NCBI RefSeq assembly: GCF_015207005.2
Contig: NZ_JADEXS020000001.1
Coordinates: forward strand, 6,657,001 to 6,721,000
DNA from: Desmonostoc muscorum LEGE 12446
Lineage (GTDB): Bacteria; Cyanobacteriota; Cyanobacteriia; Cyanobacteriales; Nostocaceae
Direction of reading: 5' to 3'
Length of the DNA stretch: 64,000 nt
The notes under the pieces are model-generated. The model had not been told where the DNA came from, made no database searches, and saw only the letters and a program-made list of their open reading frames with translations. Of the stretch, positions 28,838-36,572 are shown in pieces. The first letter of the stretch is position 1, and each line of letters opens with the position of its first letter. A program made the translations under genes and the position numbers.

Positions 28838-30769
28838 ATGCAAATCCCCCGCTTACACCCAGACACAATTGAGTCAGTTAAACTACGCGCTGATATTGTA
28901 GATGTCGTATCAGAGTACGTAGTTTTACGCAAGCGTGGCAAGGATTTTGTCGGTTTATGCCCCTTCCACGATGAGAAAAGTCCCAGTTTCACCGTCAGCC
29001 CGACCAAACAAATGTACTATTGCTTCGGCTGTCAAGCCGGGGGAAATGCGATCAAGTTTGTCATGGACTTGGGAAAGCGTTCTTTTGCTGAGGTAGTGCT
29101 GGATTTAGCACGGCGTTACCAAGTACCTGTACAAACTCTGGAACCCGAACAACGCCAAGAATTACAGCGTCAGCTGTCTTTGCGTGAACAATTATATGAA
29201 GTTCTGGCAACATCCGCCCAGTTTTATCAACACGCCCTCAGACAATCCCAAGGGCAAAAGGCAATTCAATATCTGCAATCTAACCGCAAACTTCAAGAAG
29301 AAACTATACAGCAGTTTGGTTTAGGTTACGCCCCCGCAGGTTGGGAAACTCTCTCTCGCTACTTAGTGGAAGACAAACATTACCCAGCGCAACTGGTGGA
29401 AAAAGCGGGATTGATTAAGCCCCGCAAAGAAGGCGGCGGTTATTATGATGTGTTCCGCGATCGCCTAATGATTCCCATCCGCGATGTTCAAGGACGCGTG
29501 ATTGCTTTTGGTGGTAGAACTCTGACTGACGAACAACCCAAATATTTAAATTCACCAGAAACCGAACTTTTTAGCAAAGGGAAAACATTATTTGCCCTCG
29601 ATCTAGCCAAAACTGGGATTTCCCAACTCGATCAAGCGGTGGTGGTAGAGGGATATTTTGATGCGATCGCTCTTCACGCAGCTGGAATTAATAACGCCGT
29701 CGCCTCCCTTGGTACAGCCTTAAGCTTAGAACAAGTGCGGCTAGTATTACGCTATACCGAATCGAAACAACTAGTACTCAACTTTGATGCCGATAAAGCT
29801 GGAACCAATGCAGCCGAAAGAGCGATCGGTGAAATTGCCGAACTAGCATATAAAGGAGAAGTTCAGCTAAAAATTCTCAATCTACCCAATGGCAAAGATG
29901 CTGATGAATACTTGCGTGAGCGAACACCAGAAGATTATACAGAACTGTTAGCAAATGCGCCCCTTTGGCTGGACTGGCAAATTCAACGAGTTCTTCAAAA
30001 TCGGGACTTAAAACAAGCTACCGATTTTCAACAAGTAACTCAGCAAATAGTTAAATTACTCAAAAATATAGCTAACAGCGATACACGAAATTATTATGTT
30101 TCTTATTGTGCAGAAATACTCAGCTTAGGTGATACCAGACTTATACCCCTACGAGTCGAAAATTTATTAACTCAAATTGCTCCCCCTGCGCCTACATATT
30201 CCAAACCTGTATCAGCGAGAAAAGCATGGGGAAATGAAAAACTTTCCCCACTCCCCACTCCCCACTCCCCACTCCCTAGCGATCGCAGCCTTTTAGAACA
30301 CGCCGAAGCATTATTACTGAGAATTTACTTGCATTGTCCCCAACAGCGTCAAGCCATTATTGACGAACTAGAAGAACGAGATTTGCAATTTAGCCTTTCT
30401 CACCATCGATTTTTATGGCGACAGATTTTAGAAACAACGGTGGAACAAGTAGATTTAATTTCGACTCTGCAAAATAGATATTTAGAATTATCAGAAGATT
30501 TGGGATTAATATCGCATCTGTTTCATTTGAACGAGAAATGGAAGACAGAAATACTTCGGACTCCGCAAGTGGTGCAAGCTGCGATCGCTTGCATGGATTT
30601 GGTAATGCTGGAAAAACGCTATCGCCACTTTTTGGAACTATGGCAGCAAACCGATCCTGAAGCCGAACCAGAGAAATATCAATTTTATTATCAGGCTTTC
30701 TACACCGAAAAACTCAAGCTGCAAAAAATAGACAGACAACGGCTATTTTCCATTACAGAATTATTGTAG
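28838..30769 (+). CDS. dnaG: DNA primase DnaG
   Basis: This 643-residue replicative primase makes RNA primers at the fork. The N-terminal CHCC zinc ribbon is complete: C41-P-F-H44 and C62-F-G-C65. The RNA polymerase/TOPRIM core follows (FGGRTL...PKYLNSPET, then VVVEGYFDAIALH and NFDADKAG). The C-terminal helicase-interaction region (about 485-643) is present. Between it and the core, residues about 468-480 (LSPLPTPHSPLPS) are encoded by four CCCCACT heptamers in frame, in the flexible linker where an insert is tolerable. The length is otherwise normal. It lies alone, divergent from the toxin-antitoxin pair. Confidence 0.96.
   Translation: MQIPRLHPDTIESVKLRADIVDVVSEYVVLRKRGKDFVGLCPFHDEKSPSFTVSPTKQMYYCFGCQAGGNAIKFVMDLGKRSFAEVVLDLARRYQVPVQTLEPEQRQELQRQLSLREQLYEVLATSAQFYQHALRQSQGQKAIQYLQSNRKLQEETIQQFGLGYAPAGWETLSRYLVEDKHYPAQLVEKAGLIKPRKEGGGYYDVFRDRLMIPIRDVQGRVIAFGGRTLTDEQPKYLNSPETELFSKGKTLFALDLAKTGISQLDQAVVVEGYFDAIALHAAGINNAVASLGTALSLEQVRLVLRYTESKQLVLNFDADKAGTNAAERAIGEIAELAYKGEVQLKILNLPNGKDADEYLRERTPEDYTELLANAPLWLDWQIQRVLQNRDLKQATDFQQVTQQIVKLLKNIANSDTRNYYVSYCAEILSLGDTRLIPLRVENLLTQIAPPAPTYSKPVSARKAWGNEKLSPLPTPHSPLPSDRSLLEHAEALLLRIYLHCPQQRQAIIDELEERDLQFSLSHHRFLWRQILETTVEQVDLISTLQNRYLELSEDLGLISHLFHLNEKWKTEILRTPQVVQAAIACMDLVMLEKRYRHFLELWQQTDPEAEPEKYQFYYQAFYTEKLKLQKIDRQRLFSITELL
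30246..30277. repeat. Heptamer STRR (CCCCACT)4 inside dnaG
   Basis: Four CCCCACT units are followed by CCCTAGCGATCGC, a HIP1 site. The unit is the inverse of the GGGGAGT repeat inside moeA. Seven bases times three gives a seven-codon period (SPLPTPH), so arrays of this heptamer stay open in this frame. Confidence 0.88.
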
Positions 30770-30773
30770 TTAT

Positions 30774-30826
30774 GAACATGGCTGTGTCCCTACCCGTGTA
30801 CTTCATTTACCTGAAATACGCTGTAT
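30774..30826. repeat. Right half of family A small element
   Basis: CCCTACCCGTGTACTTCATT followed by ACCTGAAATACGCTGTA matches the right part of the elements at 6639-6734 and 44852-44939. The left end is absent, so it is a fragment. The rest of the spacer before the kinase gene shows only AT-rich sequence. Confidence 0.6.
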
Positions 30827-31010
30827 GAGCATGGAGAAGTTCTACCATTTAAGATAGACATAAGCTTTTATTCTCCTTTCCCTCAGAAGGTGAGCATCGG
30901 TCGAGTATGTTTTAGTATAAATTTATACTATTTTTTATACTCAAATGCTGAAAGTAGGGTATTTGAGCATCAAGCGAGCATCTTAGCATTCATTATGCCC
31001 AAAAGCGTTG

Positions 31011-32765
31011 ATGTACAGTTTTTCTAAGGTTCACTGCATAAATCCTGATTGTCAACGTCCTTATCCTCAGCCTTGGGGAAACAAATTTTGCAACAGTTGT
31101 GGCGCACCGCTACAGTTGTTAGACCGCTATATTCCACTTCAGGCGTTGGGTTCGGGAGGATTTGCTCAAATTTACACGATTTGGGATGAAAAAACTCAAA
31201 CCGAGAAAGTGCTGAAAGTGTTGGTAGAAGATTCACCAAAAGCACTGGAATTATTTACCCAAGAAGCGGAAGTTTTATCTAGAATACATCATCCGGGTGT
31301 GCCCAGAGTTGAAGCCGATGGGTATTTTCAGGTAAATTTGTTCAATCCCAAACCACACCAACTGCCTTGTCTGGTAATGGAAAAAATCAATGGGCAGACT
31401 TTAGAGGAGATATTAAAAAAATATCCGCAAGGGTGTCCAGAGGATTTGGTTTTAAACTGGTTCGCCCAAGCTGTAGAAATTTTACAGGAATTACACAAAC
31501 GTCAAATTATTCACCGAGATATCAAACCTTCTAATTTGATGCTGGATACCTCTTCACCAACTGTACCATTGGTTGGAGGAGAAACAAAAAGCGATCGCCT
31601 CGTATTAATTGATTTTGGAGGAGCAAAACAAGTTAGCGCCTCAAAAGTGGGTTCTCGGTCTAGTTCCACCCGATTATTTTCTTCTGGCTACAGTCCACCA
31701 GAACAAGTGACTGGAGGAATTGTGGGACCGAGTACTGATTTTTATGCCCTTGGTCGAACGATGATTGAATTACTAACGGGCAAGTATCCGCTGGACTTGG
31801 AAGATCAGCAAACAGGGGAGTTGCGCTGGCGAACTGAAGCGAATGTCAACCCGCAATTAGCAGACTTGCTGGATGAGATGGTACAGGAAGATGTGCGATC
31901 GCGTCCAATAAATGCAGCGATGATTGAAAAACGTCTAGCAAAGATTTCTCAACCATTACCGTCGCCGGGGTTATTTTCTCGACTGCGAGACAACCTGAAG
32001 CTTGCTTCAAACCAGGCTTCCCAGAAATTGACACTGCTAAGACAAACTGTTCAACAAGCTTTAGGTCAATTTAGCCAAGCTGTAAATCAAACCATTATAT
32101 TTATTGCTCAGACAATCCTGAAAATTCTCCGAGCTTGTTTGGCGACGATTTGGGCGATGATGCTGACTAGTATTGGTGCTTGTTTTGGTGCGATCGCTGG
32201 TTTTATTTTGGCCTATCGCACAAGCTTGGGGTCTCGGATTGTAGAATTTCTTTTGACTCAGGCAAACCAATTAGTTCCAAATACTCAACCCACCTTCGGG
32301 GCAGATATTTTGGTCTTTGTTGCTGCGGGTTGGGGAACCGCGTGGGGACTGACAGTATCTGGGTGTTTTGGTCAACGGCGGCGATTTTTAGTAGCGTCGT
32401 TGATGGGCATGATTAGCTACGGCTTTGGTTGGTTGATTTTGCAATTGATCACCCCAAAAAACAGCGGCGAAGGCTTAGTAGCAGTGATTTTAGTGGGAGT
32501 TTCCCTACTTACCTTAAGTTTAGGACTTCGCAGCCATCATATAGTGTACGCCGTGTTCGCTGCCTTTGGTAGTGCGATCGGCTATGCAGCTTTGATTCTT
32601 TTGAACATAGCACCTCAAATGTTGGAATTTTCCAGTCAACCGGGCTGGCCAGAGCTGTACAAGCCTCTGATTTTTTTTGGTTCTGTAGGCTGGTTTCTCA
32701 GTTTCTGGTTAGGAGTGAGTTTTTACCTAATTGTGCCTGGATTGCGTCTTTTGGGATGGCGGTGA
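31011..32765 (+). CDS. Zinc-ribbon Ser/Thr protein kinase with membrane C-terminus
   Basis: This 584-residue protein has an N-terminal zinc ribbon (C9, C14, C27, C30 in CINPDCQRP and KFCNSCGAPL) and a Hanks-type kinase domain (about 40-305). The domain shows LGSGGFAQIY, catalytic IIHRDIKPSNLM, LIDFGGAKQ and a Pro/Glu-rich activation-segment end, YSPPEQ. The C-terminal 230 residues contain at least five membrane helices, so the kinase sits on the cytoplasmic face. This layout is frequent in cyanobacteria. ATG 31011 is chosen over the preceding TTG. The ligand sensed by the membrane part is unknown. Confidence 0.9.
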   Translation: MYSFSKVHCINPDCQRPYPQPWGNKFCNSCGAPLQLLDRYIPLQALGSGGFAQIYTIWDEKTQTEKVLKVLVEDSPKALELFTQEAEVLSRIHHPGVPRVEADGYFQVNLFNPKPHQLPCLVMEKINGQTLEEILKKYPQGCPEDLVLNWFAQAVEILQELHKRQIIHRDIKPSNLMLDTSSPTVPLVGGETKSDRLVLIDFGGAKQVSASKVGSRSSSTRLFSSGYSPPEQVTGGIVGPSTDFYALGRTMIELLTGKYPLDLEDQQTGELRWRTEANVNPQLADLLDEMVQEDVRSRPINAAMIEKRLAKISQPLPSPGLFSRLRDNLKLASNQASQKLTLLRQTVQQALGQFSQAVNQTIIFIAQTILKILRACLATIWAMMLTSIGACFGAIAGFILAYRTSLGSRIVEFLLTQANQLVPNTQPTFGADILVFVAAGWGTAWGLTVSGCFGQRRRFLVASLMGMISYGFGWLILQLITPKNSGEGLVAVILVGVSLLTLSLGLRSHHIVYAVFAAFGSAIGYAALILLNIAPQMLEFSSQPGWPELYKPLIFFGSVGWFLSFWLGVSFYLIVPGLRLLGWR

Positions 32766-32949
32766 AAGGGATTGGGGATTGGGGACTGGGGAGTAGGGAG
32801 TAGGGAATAGGGAATAGGGAGATATTCTCCCCCTACCTCCCCTGCTTCCCCTGCTCCCCCTGCTTCCCCTGCTTCCCCTGCTTCCCCTGCTCCCTCATCT
32901 CCCTCATCTCCCTCATCTCCCTCACTCCCTGTTAATTACCCAAAAACAA

Positions 32950-32988
32950 GATCCCCCTAGTCGTCTTTTTCATCGAGCTAGGGGGATC
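32950..32988 (+). terminator. Strong hairpin, possible terminator or leader structure
   Basis: GATCCCCCTAG (32950-32960) and CTAGGGGGATC (32978-32988) pair perfectly over 11 bp. The 17-base loop contains T5 and a TCG/CGA extension. It may end the kinase transcript or belong to a small RNA or leader upstream of the pentapeptide gene. The T run lies in the loop, not after the stem, so it is not a classic terminator. Confidence 0.45.
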
Positions 32989-33149
32989 ACATATGTGGTA
33001 GTCTATAAATGGTTCGGTATAGTTCCTTACGACTCGATTGTATAGCTTAGATTTCACTTTGAGTAGTCTTACCGCAAGAATTTATAGTATATTCATACCT
33101 TCTTAATCAATGCTTCATTCCGGTTATTCACTTGACCGGTTTCATATGT

Positions 33150-33185
33150 AATTATGACAGTACCCAGTGTAAATTTGTCATAATT
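33150..33185. promoter_or_regulatory. 10-bp inverted repeat upstream of pentapeptide gene
   Basis: AATTATGACA (33150-33159) and TGTCATAATT (33176-33185) are perfect inverted copies separated by 16 bases. They end 19 bases before the ATG. The position and AT-rich symmetry fit an operator or a leader hairpin. Confidence 0.45.
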
Positions 33186-33204
33186 GTAAATATCTGTAAC
33201 AAAT

Positions 33205-33768
33205 ATGAAACTTAAGATTGTCGCCACCGTCTCTTTGTTAGCTGGTTTCGGCTTTGCGGGGCAGACCTTTGCATCAAACGTACAAGACTTAGATCAGTTG
33301 AAGGCAACAAATGCTTGTCCCAGGTGTGATTTGAGTGGTGCTGACCTAACTCAAGTGAATCTAACTGGAGCAATTTTGCGGGGGGCAAACTTGAGTGGTG
33401 CGACATTATCTCAAGCTAATCTCACAAATGCCGATCTAACAGGTGCAAATTTAGAAGGTGCAATTCTAAATTCGGCGAATCTCACTGGTGCTTCTTTAAC
33501 GGGTGCAAACTTGAAATCAGCATCCCTAGAAAAAGCCAATCTGTCCTATGCCGGTTTCATGAGCGCTAATTTAGAAGCAGCAAACTTAAAGGATGCCACC
33601 TTGCTGTTTACCAATTTTCGGGCGGCAAACTACCGACTCACAACTTTGAGCAATGGTGTTGTTACCTCCGACAAACCCTACAGCTGGTCGTTAGAGCGTC
33701 AAAATACCAGAGAATGTAACGAGTTCAAACCCGAAAACACTCCAGGCACTACCTGCTACGGAAAATAG
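33205..33768 (+). CDS. Secreted pentapeptide-repeat protein
   Basis: This 187-residue protein has a signal peptide (MKLKIVATVSLLAGFGFAG, cleavage likely after QTFAS). Residues about 40-135 form some eighteen A(D/N)LXX repeats (GADLTQVNLTGAILRGANLS and on), which build a right-handed quadrilateral beta helix. A Cys pair precedes the repeats (NACPRCDLSG), and two more Cys near the C-terminus (ECNEF, TTCYG) could form disulfides, consistent with periplasmic or thylakoid-lumen location. Function of lumenal pentapeptide proteins is mostly unknown. A clear dyad lies just upstream. Heptamer repeats follow the stop codon. Confidence 0.9.
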   Translation: MKLKIVATVSLLAGFGFAGQTFASNVQDLDQLKATNACPRCDLSGADLTQVNLTGAILRGANLSGATLSQANLTNADLTGANLEGAILNSANLTGASLTGANLKSASLEKANLSYAGFMSANLEAANLKDATLLFTNFRAANYRLTTLSNGVVTSDKPYSWSLERQNTRECNEFKPENTPGTTCYGK

Positions 33769-33770
33769 AG

Positions 33771-33815
33771 TTGGGGACTGGGGACTGGGGACTAGGGACT
33801 GGGGAGTGGGGACTA
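33771..33815. repeat. Heptamer STRR array (GGGGACT)n
   Basis: About six GGGGACT-type units follow the pentapeptide gene stop codon. A single CCCAATGCCCAATCCCC inverse block lies at about 33840-33856. Confidence 0.85.
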
Positions 33816-33926
33816 GCGAAGAGTTTTCCTAACTCAAAGCCCAATGCCCAATCCCCAAATATATCGCTTTTTTGTTTGTTAACAGTTCTTTATCATGGAA
33901 GCAAGCCTGTAGATTAATTGATATCG

Positions 33927-35108
33927 ATGCTTACTCGTATTAAAGACTTAGCAGCAAAACTAGCACCTCGCTTAATTGAAATTCGCCGCCACATTCACTC
34001 TCACCCAGAACTTAGCGGTCAGGAATACCAAACAGCTGCCTTTGTAGCTGGTGTTTTATCTTCCAGTGGTTTGCATGTGCAAGAAGGGGTTGGTAAAACA
34101 GGCGTCATTGGAGAACTGCAAAATACTAGCCAAAATGACAGTTTATTGGCAATTCGCACCGATATGGATGCTTTGCCAATTCAAGAGGGCACTGATTTGG
34201 AATACGCCTCTGGTGCAGCTGGTGTGATGCACGCTTGCGGTCACGATGTCCACACCACAGTGGGATTAGGAACGGCAATGATACTCTCCCAAATAGCAGA
34301 GGAGTTGGGTGGTAAAGTGCGGTTTTTATTTCAGCCAGCCGAGGAAATTTCCCAAGGGGCAAACTGGATGGTGAAAGATGGGGCGATGACAAACGTCTCA
34401 GCTATATTAGGGGTTCATGTTTTCCCTTCTATACCCGCAGGTTCTATTGGCGTGCGTTATGGGGCGTTGACTGCTGCTGCTGATGATTTAGAAATTTTGA
34501 TTATTGGCGAATCTGGACATGGGGCACGTCCCCATGAGGCCATTGATGCTATTTGGGTTGCGGCTCAAGTTATTACTGGATTGCAACAAGCCATCAGCCG
34601 GACACAGAATCCTTTGCGTCCTGTGGTGTTGAGCATCGGCAAGATTAATGGTGGCAGAGCGCCGAATGTCATTGCTGATAAAGTACAGTTATTGGGAACA
34701 GTGCGATCGCTCCACCCTGAAACCCGTGCCCATCTGCCAAATTGGATCGAAAATATTGTAGCTAATATCTGCCGTGCTTATGGGGCAAGTTATCAAGTCA
34801 ATTATCGTCAGGGCGTACCCAGCGTGCAAAACGATTATAGTCTGACCCAATTATTGCAATCAGCCGCAGAAGAAGCTTGGAGTAGCGATCGCGTTCAAGT
34901 CTTACCCGAACCTTCCCTTGGTGCTGAAGATTTTTCTATGTATTTAGAACACGCCCCCGGTTCGATGTTTCGCTTGGGTGTAGGCTACAAAGAAAGAATC
35001 ATTAACCACCCATTACACCATCCCCAATTTGAAGTTGATGAATCTGCCATTATGACCGGGGTTGTGACTATGGCCTACGCTGCTTATAAATATTGGCAAC
35101 AAGGTTAA
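33927..35108 (+). CDS. M20-family amidohydrolase
   Basis: This 393-residue protein is of the M20D group (N-acyl-amino-acid and IAA-amino-acid amidohydrolases). Metal and catalytic motifs are visible: IRTDMDALPIQE, HACGHDVHTT, FQPAEEISQGA, and the late LGAEDFSMYLE. The dimerisation domain includes GESGHGARPHEAIDAI. It is cytoplasmic, hydrolysing N-acyl or peptide-like amides; the exact substrate is unknown. ATG 33927 (MLTRIKDLAAKLAPRL) is chosen because the upstream in-frame TTG at 33918 has no ribosome-binding site. Its stop overlaps the end of the TnpB remnant on the other strand. Confidence 0.92.
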   Translation: MLTRIKDLAAKLAPRLIEIRRHIHSHPELSGQEYQTAAFVAGVLSSSGLHVQEGVGKTGVIGELQNTSQNDSLLAIRTDMDALPIQEGTDLEYASGAAGVMHACGHDVHTTVGLGTAMILSQIAEELGGKVRFLFQPAEEISQGANWMVKDGAMTNVSAILGVHVFPSIPAGSIGVRYGALTAAADDLEILIIGESGHGARPHEAIDAIWVAAQVITGLQQAISRTQNPLRPVVLSIGKINGGRAPNVIADKVQLLGTVRSLHPETRAHLPNWIENIVANICRAYGASYQVNYRQGVPSVQNDYSLTQLLQSAAEEAWSSDRVQVLPEPSLGAEDFSMYLEHAPGSMFRLGVGYKERIINHPLHHPQFEVDESAIMTGVVTMAYAAYKYWQQG

Positions 35109-35492
35109 ATGCGTAAACTACTCCCACCTGCATAACGGCTGAGGTGGGAGCTTTGAGAAGCCCTAGAAATATCAAATAAGTTTAGTTGCACGTACTCAGT
35201 CTTTCTCCCGATACGCACATCTAACTTACAAGATAATCCCGAACCACGAGGCTGGTTTACAATCACAGCCCCAATTGCAGAAATGTTTTTCGCCCCATTC
35301 AAATTAGCGTCACCAATCCACCCACAATGACCACAAGCAAACTTCTTACCACTGCGATACGATTCACACTTCACAGGATGAATATGCAAACAGTTGTGGC
35401 AAGTTTGCGAGGTGTAGTGCGGGTCAACAAGAACCAGTTTTACGCTAAACTTAACCGCTTTGTAGTCTATGAATTGTCGCAGATGATAAAAG
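35105..35492 (-). pseudogene. TnpB (IS200/IS605-type) 3' remnant
   Basis: About 129 codons from TFYHLRQF to the stop correspond to the C-terminal third of TnpB: the end of the RuvC-like domain and the four-Cys zinc ribbon (TSQTCHNC ... FACGHCGWIGDANLNGAKNI). The first two thirds, with the catalytic acidic residues, are missing. Upstream it joins directly to a DUF423 gene start. TnpB is an RNA-guided nuclease whose guide RNA comes from the 3' end of the element; a hairpin is retained there. Inactive. Confidence 0.88.
35121..35150. repeat. Hairpin at the IS605-type right end
   Basis: CTCCCACCT (35121-35129) and AGGTGGGAG (35142-35150) form a perfect 9-bp stem inside the last codons of the TnpB remnant. 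IS200/IS605 elements carry such a subterminal hairpin, and the TnpB guide RNA is transcribed across this region. Confidence 0.6.
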
Positions 35493-35627
35493 GTAACGAG
35501 CGCCAGTTTCAAAAATTTCTAGTGAGCGCTCACTAATTTTTTCTCGTAAGGCATGGGAAGCAAAAGCACCAGCAGCAACTGACAAACCGCCTAAAACAGC
35601 AGCTATGCTCAAGAAAATTTGCGTCAT
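35493..35627 (-). pseudogene. DUF423 membrane protein gene, 5' fragment
   Basis: Forty-five codons starting MTQIFLSIAAVLGGLSVAAG and ending FETGARY match the N-terminus of DUF423 (YgdD-like) small membrane proteins of about 120-130 residues. After TAC 35493 the sequence becomes TnpB-like in another frame, and the DUF423 frame meets a stop at 35451. The break is therefore an insertion or deletion event involving the IS605-type element; the gene is dead. Confidence 0.82.
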
Positions 35628-35721
35628 TAGACTTAGCCGTAAGTTGGTAAATTAGTCATTGGTCATTAGTAAATAACAAATAACAAATGACAACTAACAA
35701 AAGACAAATGACTAATGACAA

Positions 35722-36201
35722 TTAGACATCAAAATGATATGATACAGCCCCTTCTTCATTCACTTTAAAGTTTGCATTAAATTCTTTAGCTTTTTGATCT
35801 AAATATTGTCTGGCGTCGGGTGCGGGTAGTTGTGATTGCATAGCAAAGCCTAAAACAGTCACACGTCCATGATTTTCTTCTAGCATGTCATAAAAAAGAG
35901 ATTGCAGGCGATCGCTACGTTGTTGATTAAGTGCCTTTTTCTCTTGCCGACTTTGACGATACAATCCCAATGCTAACCATGCTCCTAGTGTGAGAGTAGG
36001 GACGCCAAAAATTAGACCACCAGCAACAGTATTATCATCTTGATAGCTAGCGTTTGGTGCGGAAAAATCATAGGCATCTTTCACTGGTATATAAACTTTA
36101 CGTGTAGCAAATTTTTCAATTGCTGCTGATGCTGATAACGTTAAAAACATGAATCCGAGTGTCAGTAGCCAACCGGCAGCCAATTTTTCAGCAGTTTTCA
36201 T
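35722..36201 (-). CDS. Membrane protein with C-terminal helical domain, function unknown
   Basis: This 159-residue protein has two hydrophobic helices (about 8-27 and 60-80, AGGLIFGVPTLTLGAWLALG). A C-terminal soluble domain (about 95-159) with DRLQSLFYDMLEENHGRVTV and ARQYLDQKAKEFNANFKV looks like a small winged-helix fold. I do not know a named family. It stands alone between a DUF423/TnpB ruin and the ATPase island. The first helix could be a signal anchor. Confidence 0.8.
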   Translation of the reverse strand: MKTAEKLAAGWLLTLGFMFLTLSASAAIEKFATRKVYIPVKDAYDFSAPNASYQDDNTVAGGLIFGVPTLTLGAWLALGLYRQSRQEKKALNQQRSDRLQSLFYDMLEENHGRVTVLGFAMQSQLPAPDARQYLDQKAKEFNANFKVNEEGAVSYHFDV

Positions 36202-36572
36202 ATTTCCACTTCAGATTTAAACTTTGCTAGAGATTCTAACCTGACTTTCCCAGAGGTTCCAGTATATCAATCTACTCCCTGGGACAGTTTTTTAGCGAAC
36301 GCACTACACTTTTTGGCGTACTTTGCTCGAAAAAGCAAGGTTATTAAGCGCTTACAAGATACCCCCGTAATCATGTAATATTTAAAATATACTTAATTCC
36401 CTGTAAGAATTCGGCGTTACCAATTTCAAGATGATTGTGGTACCGGTATTTTGCCATGTTCAACAATTTCACGATGGATTAGATATCCATACTACAAAAG
36501 TATCAATATCATCTCGTAAATATACAAAACTAAAAATTAAACGTCAAATACTTTAGAAGCAGCAAAACCCGA
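36202..36572. other. 371-bp spacer without recognised features
   Basis: Only a short hairpin (TTGCT-CGAAAA-AGCAA, about 36324-36340) and AT-rich sequence before the ATPase gene are seen. It must contain promoters for both divergent genes, but no boxes were assigned. Confidence 0.5.

Larger units (their letters stand above)
32766..33204. other. 439-bp spacer with repeats and two dyads
   Basis: It begins with heptamers (32769-32812), then a pyrimidine array of CTTCCCCTGCTCCCC-type and CTCCCTCAT-type units (about 32825-32930). A GATCCCCCTAG hairpin (32950-32988), a CCGGT-ACCGG hairpin (33120-33139) and a 10-bp dyad (33150-33185) follow. No reading frame of interest was seen. Confidence 0.7.
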
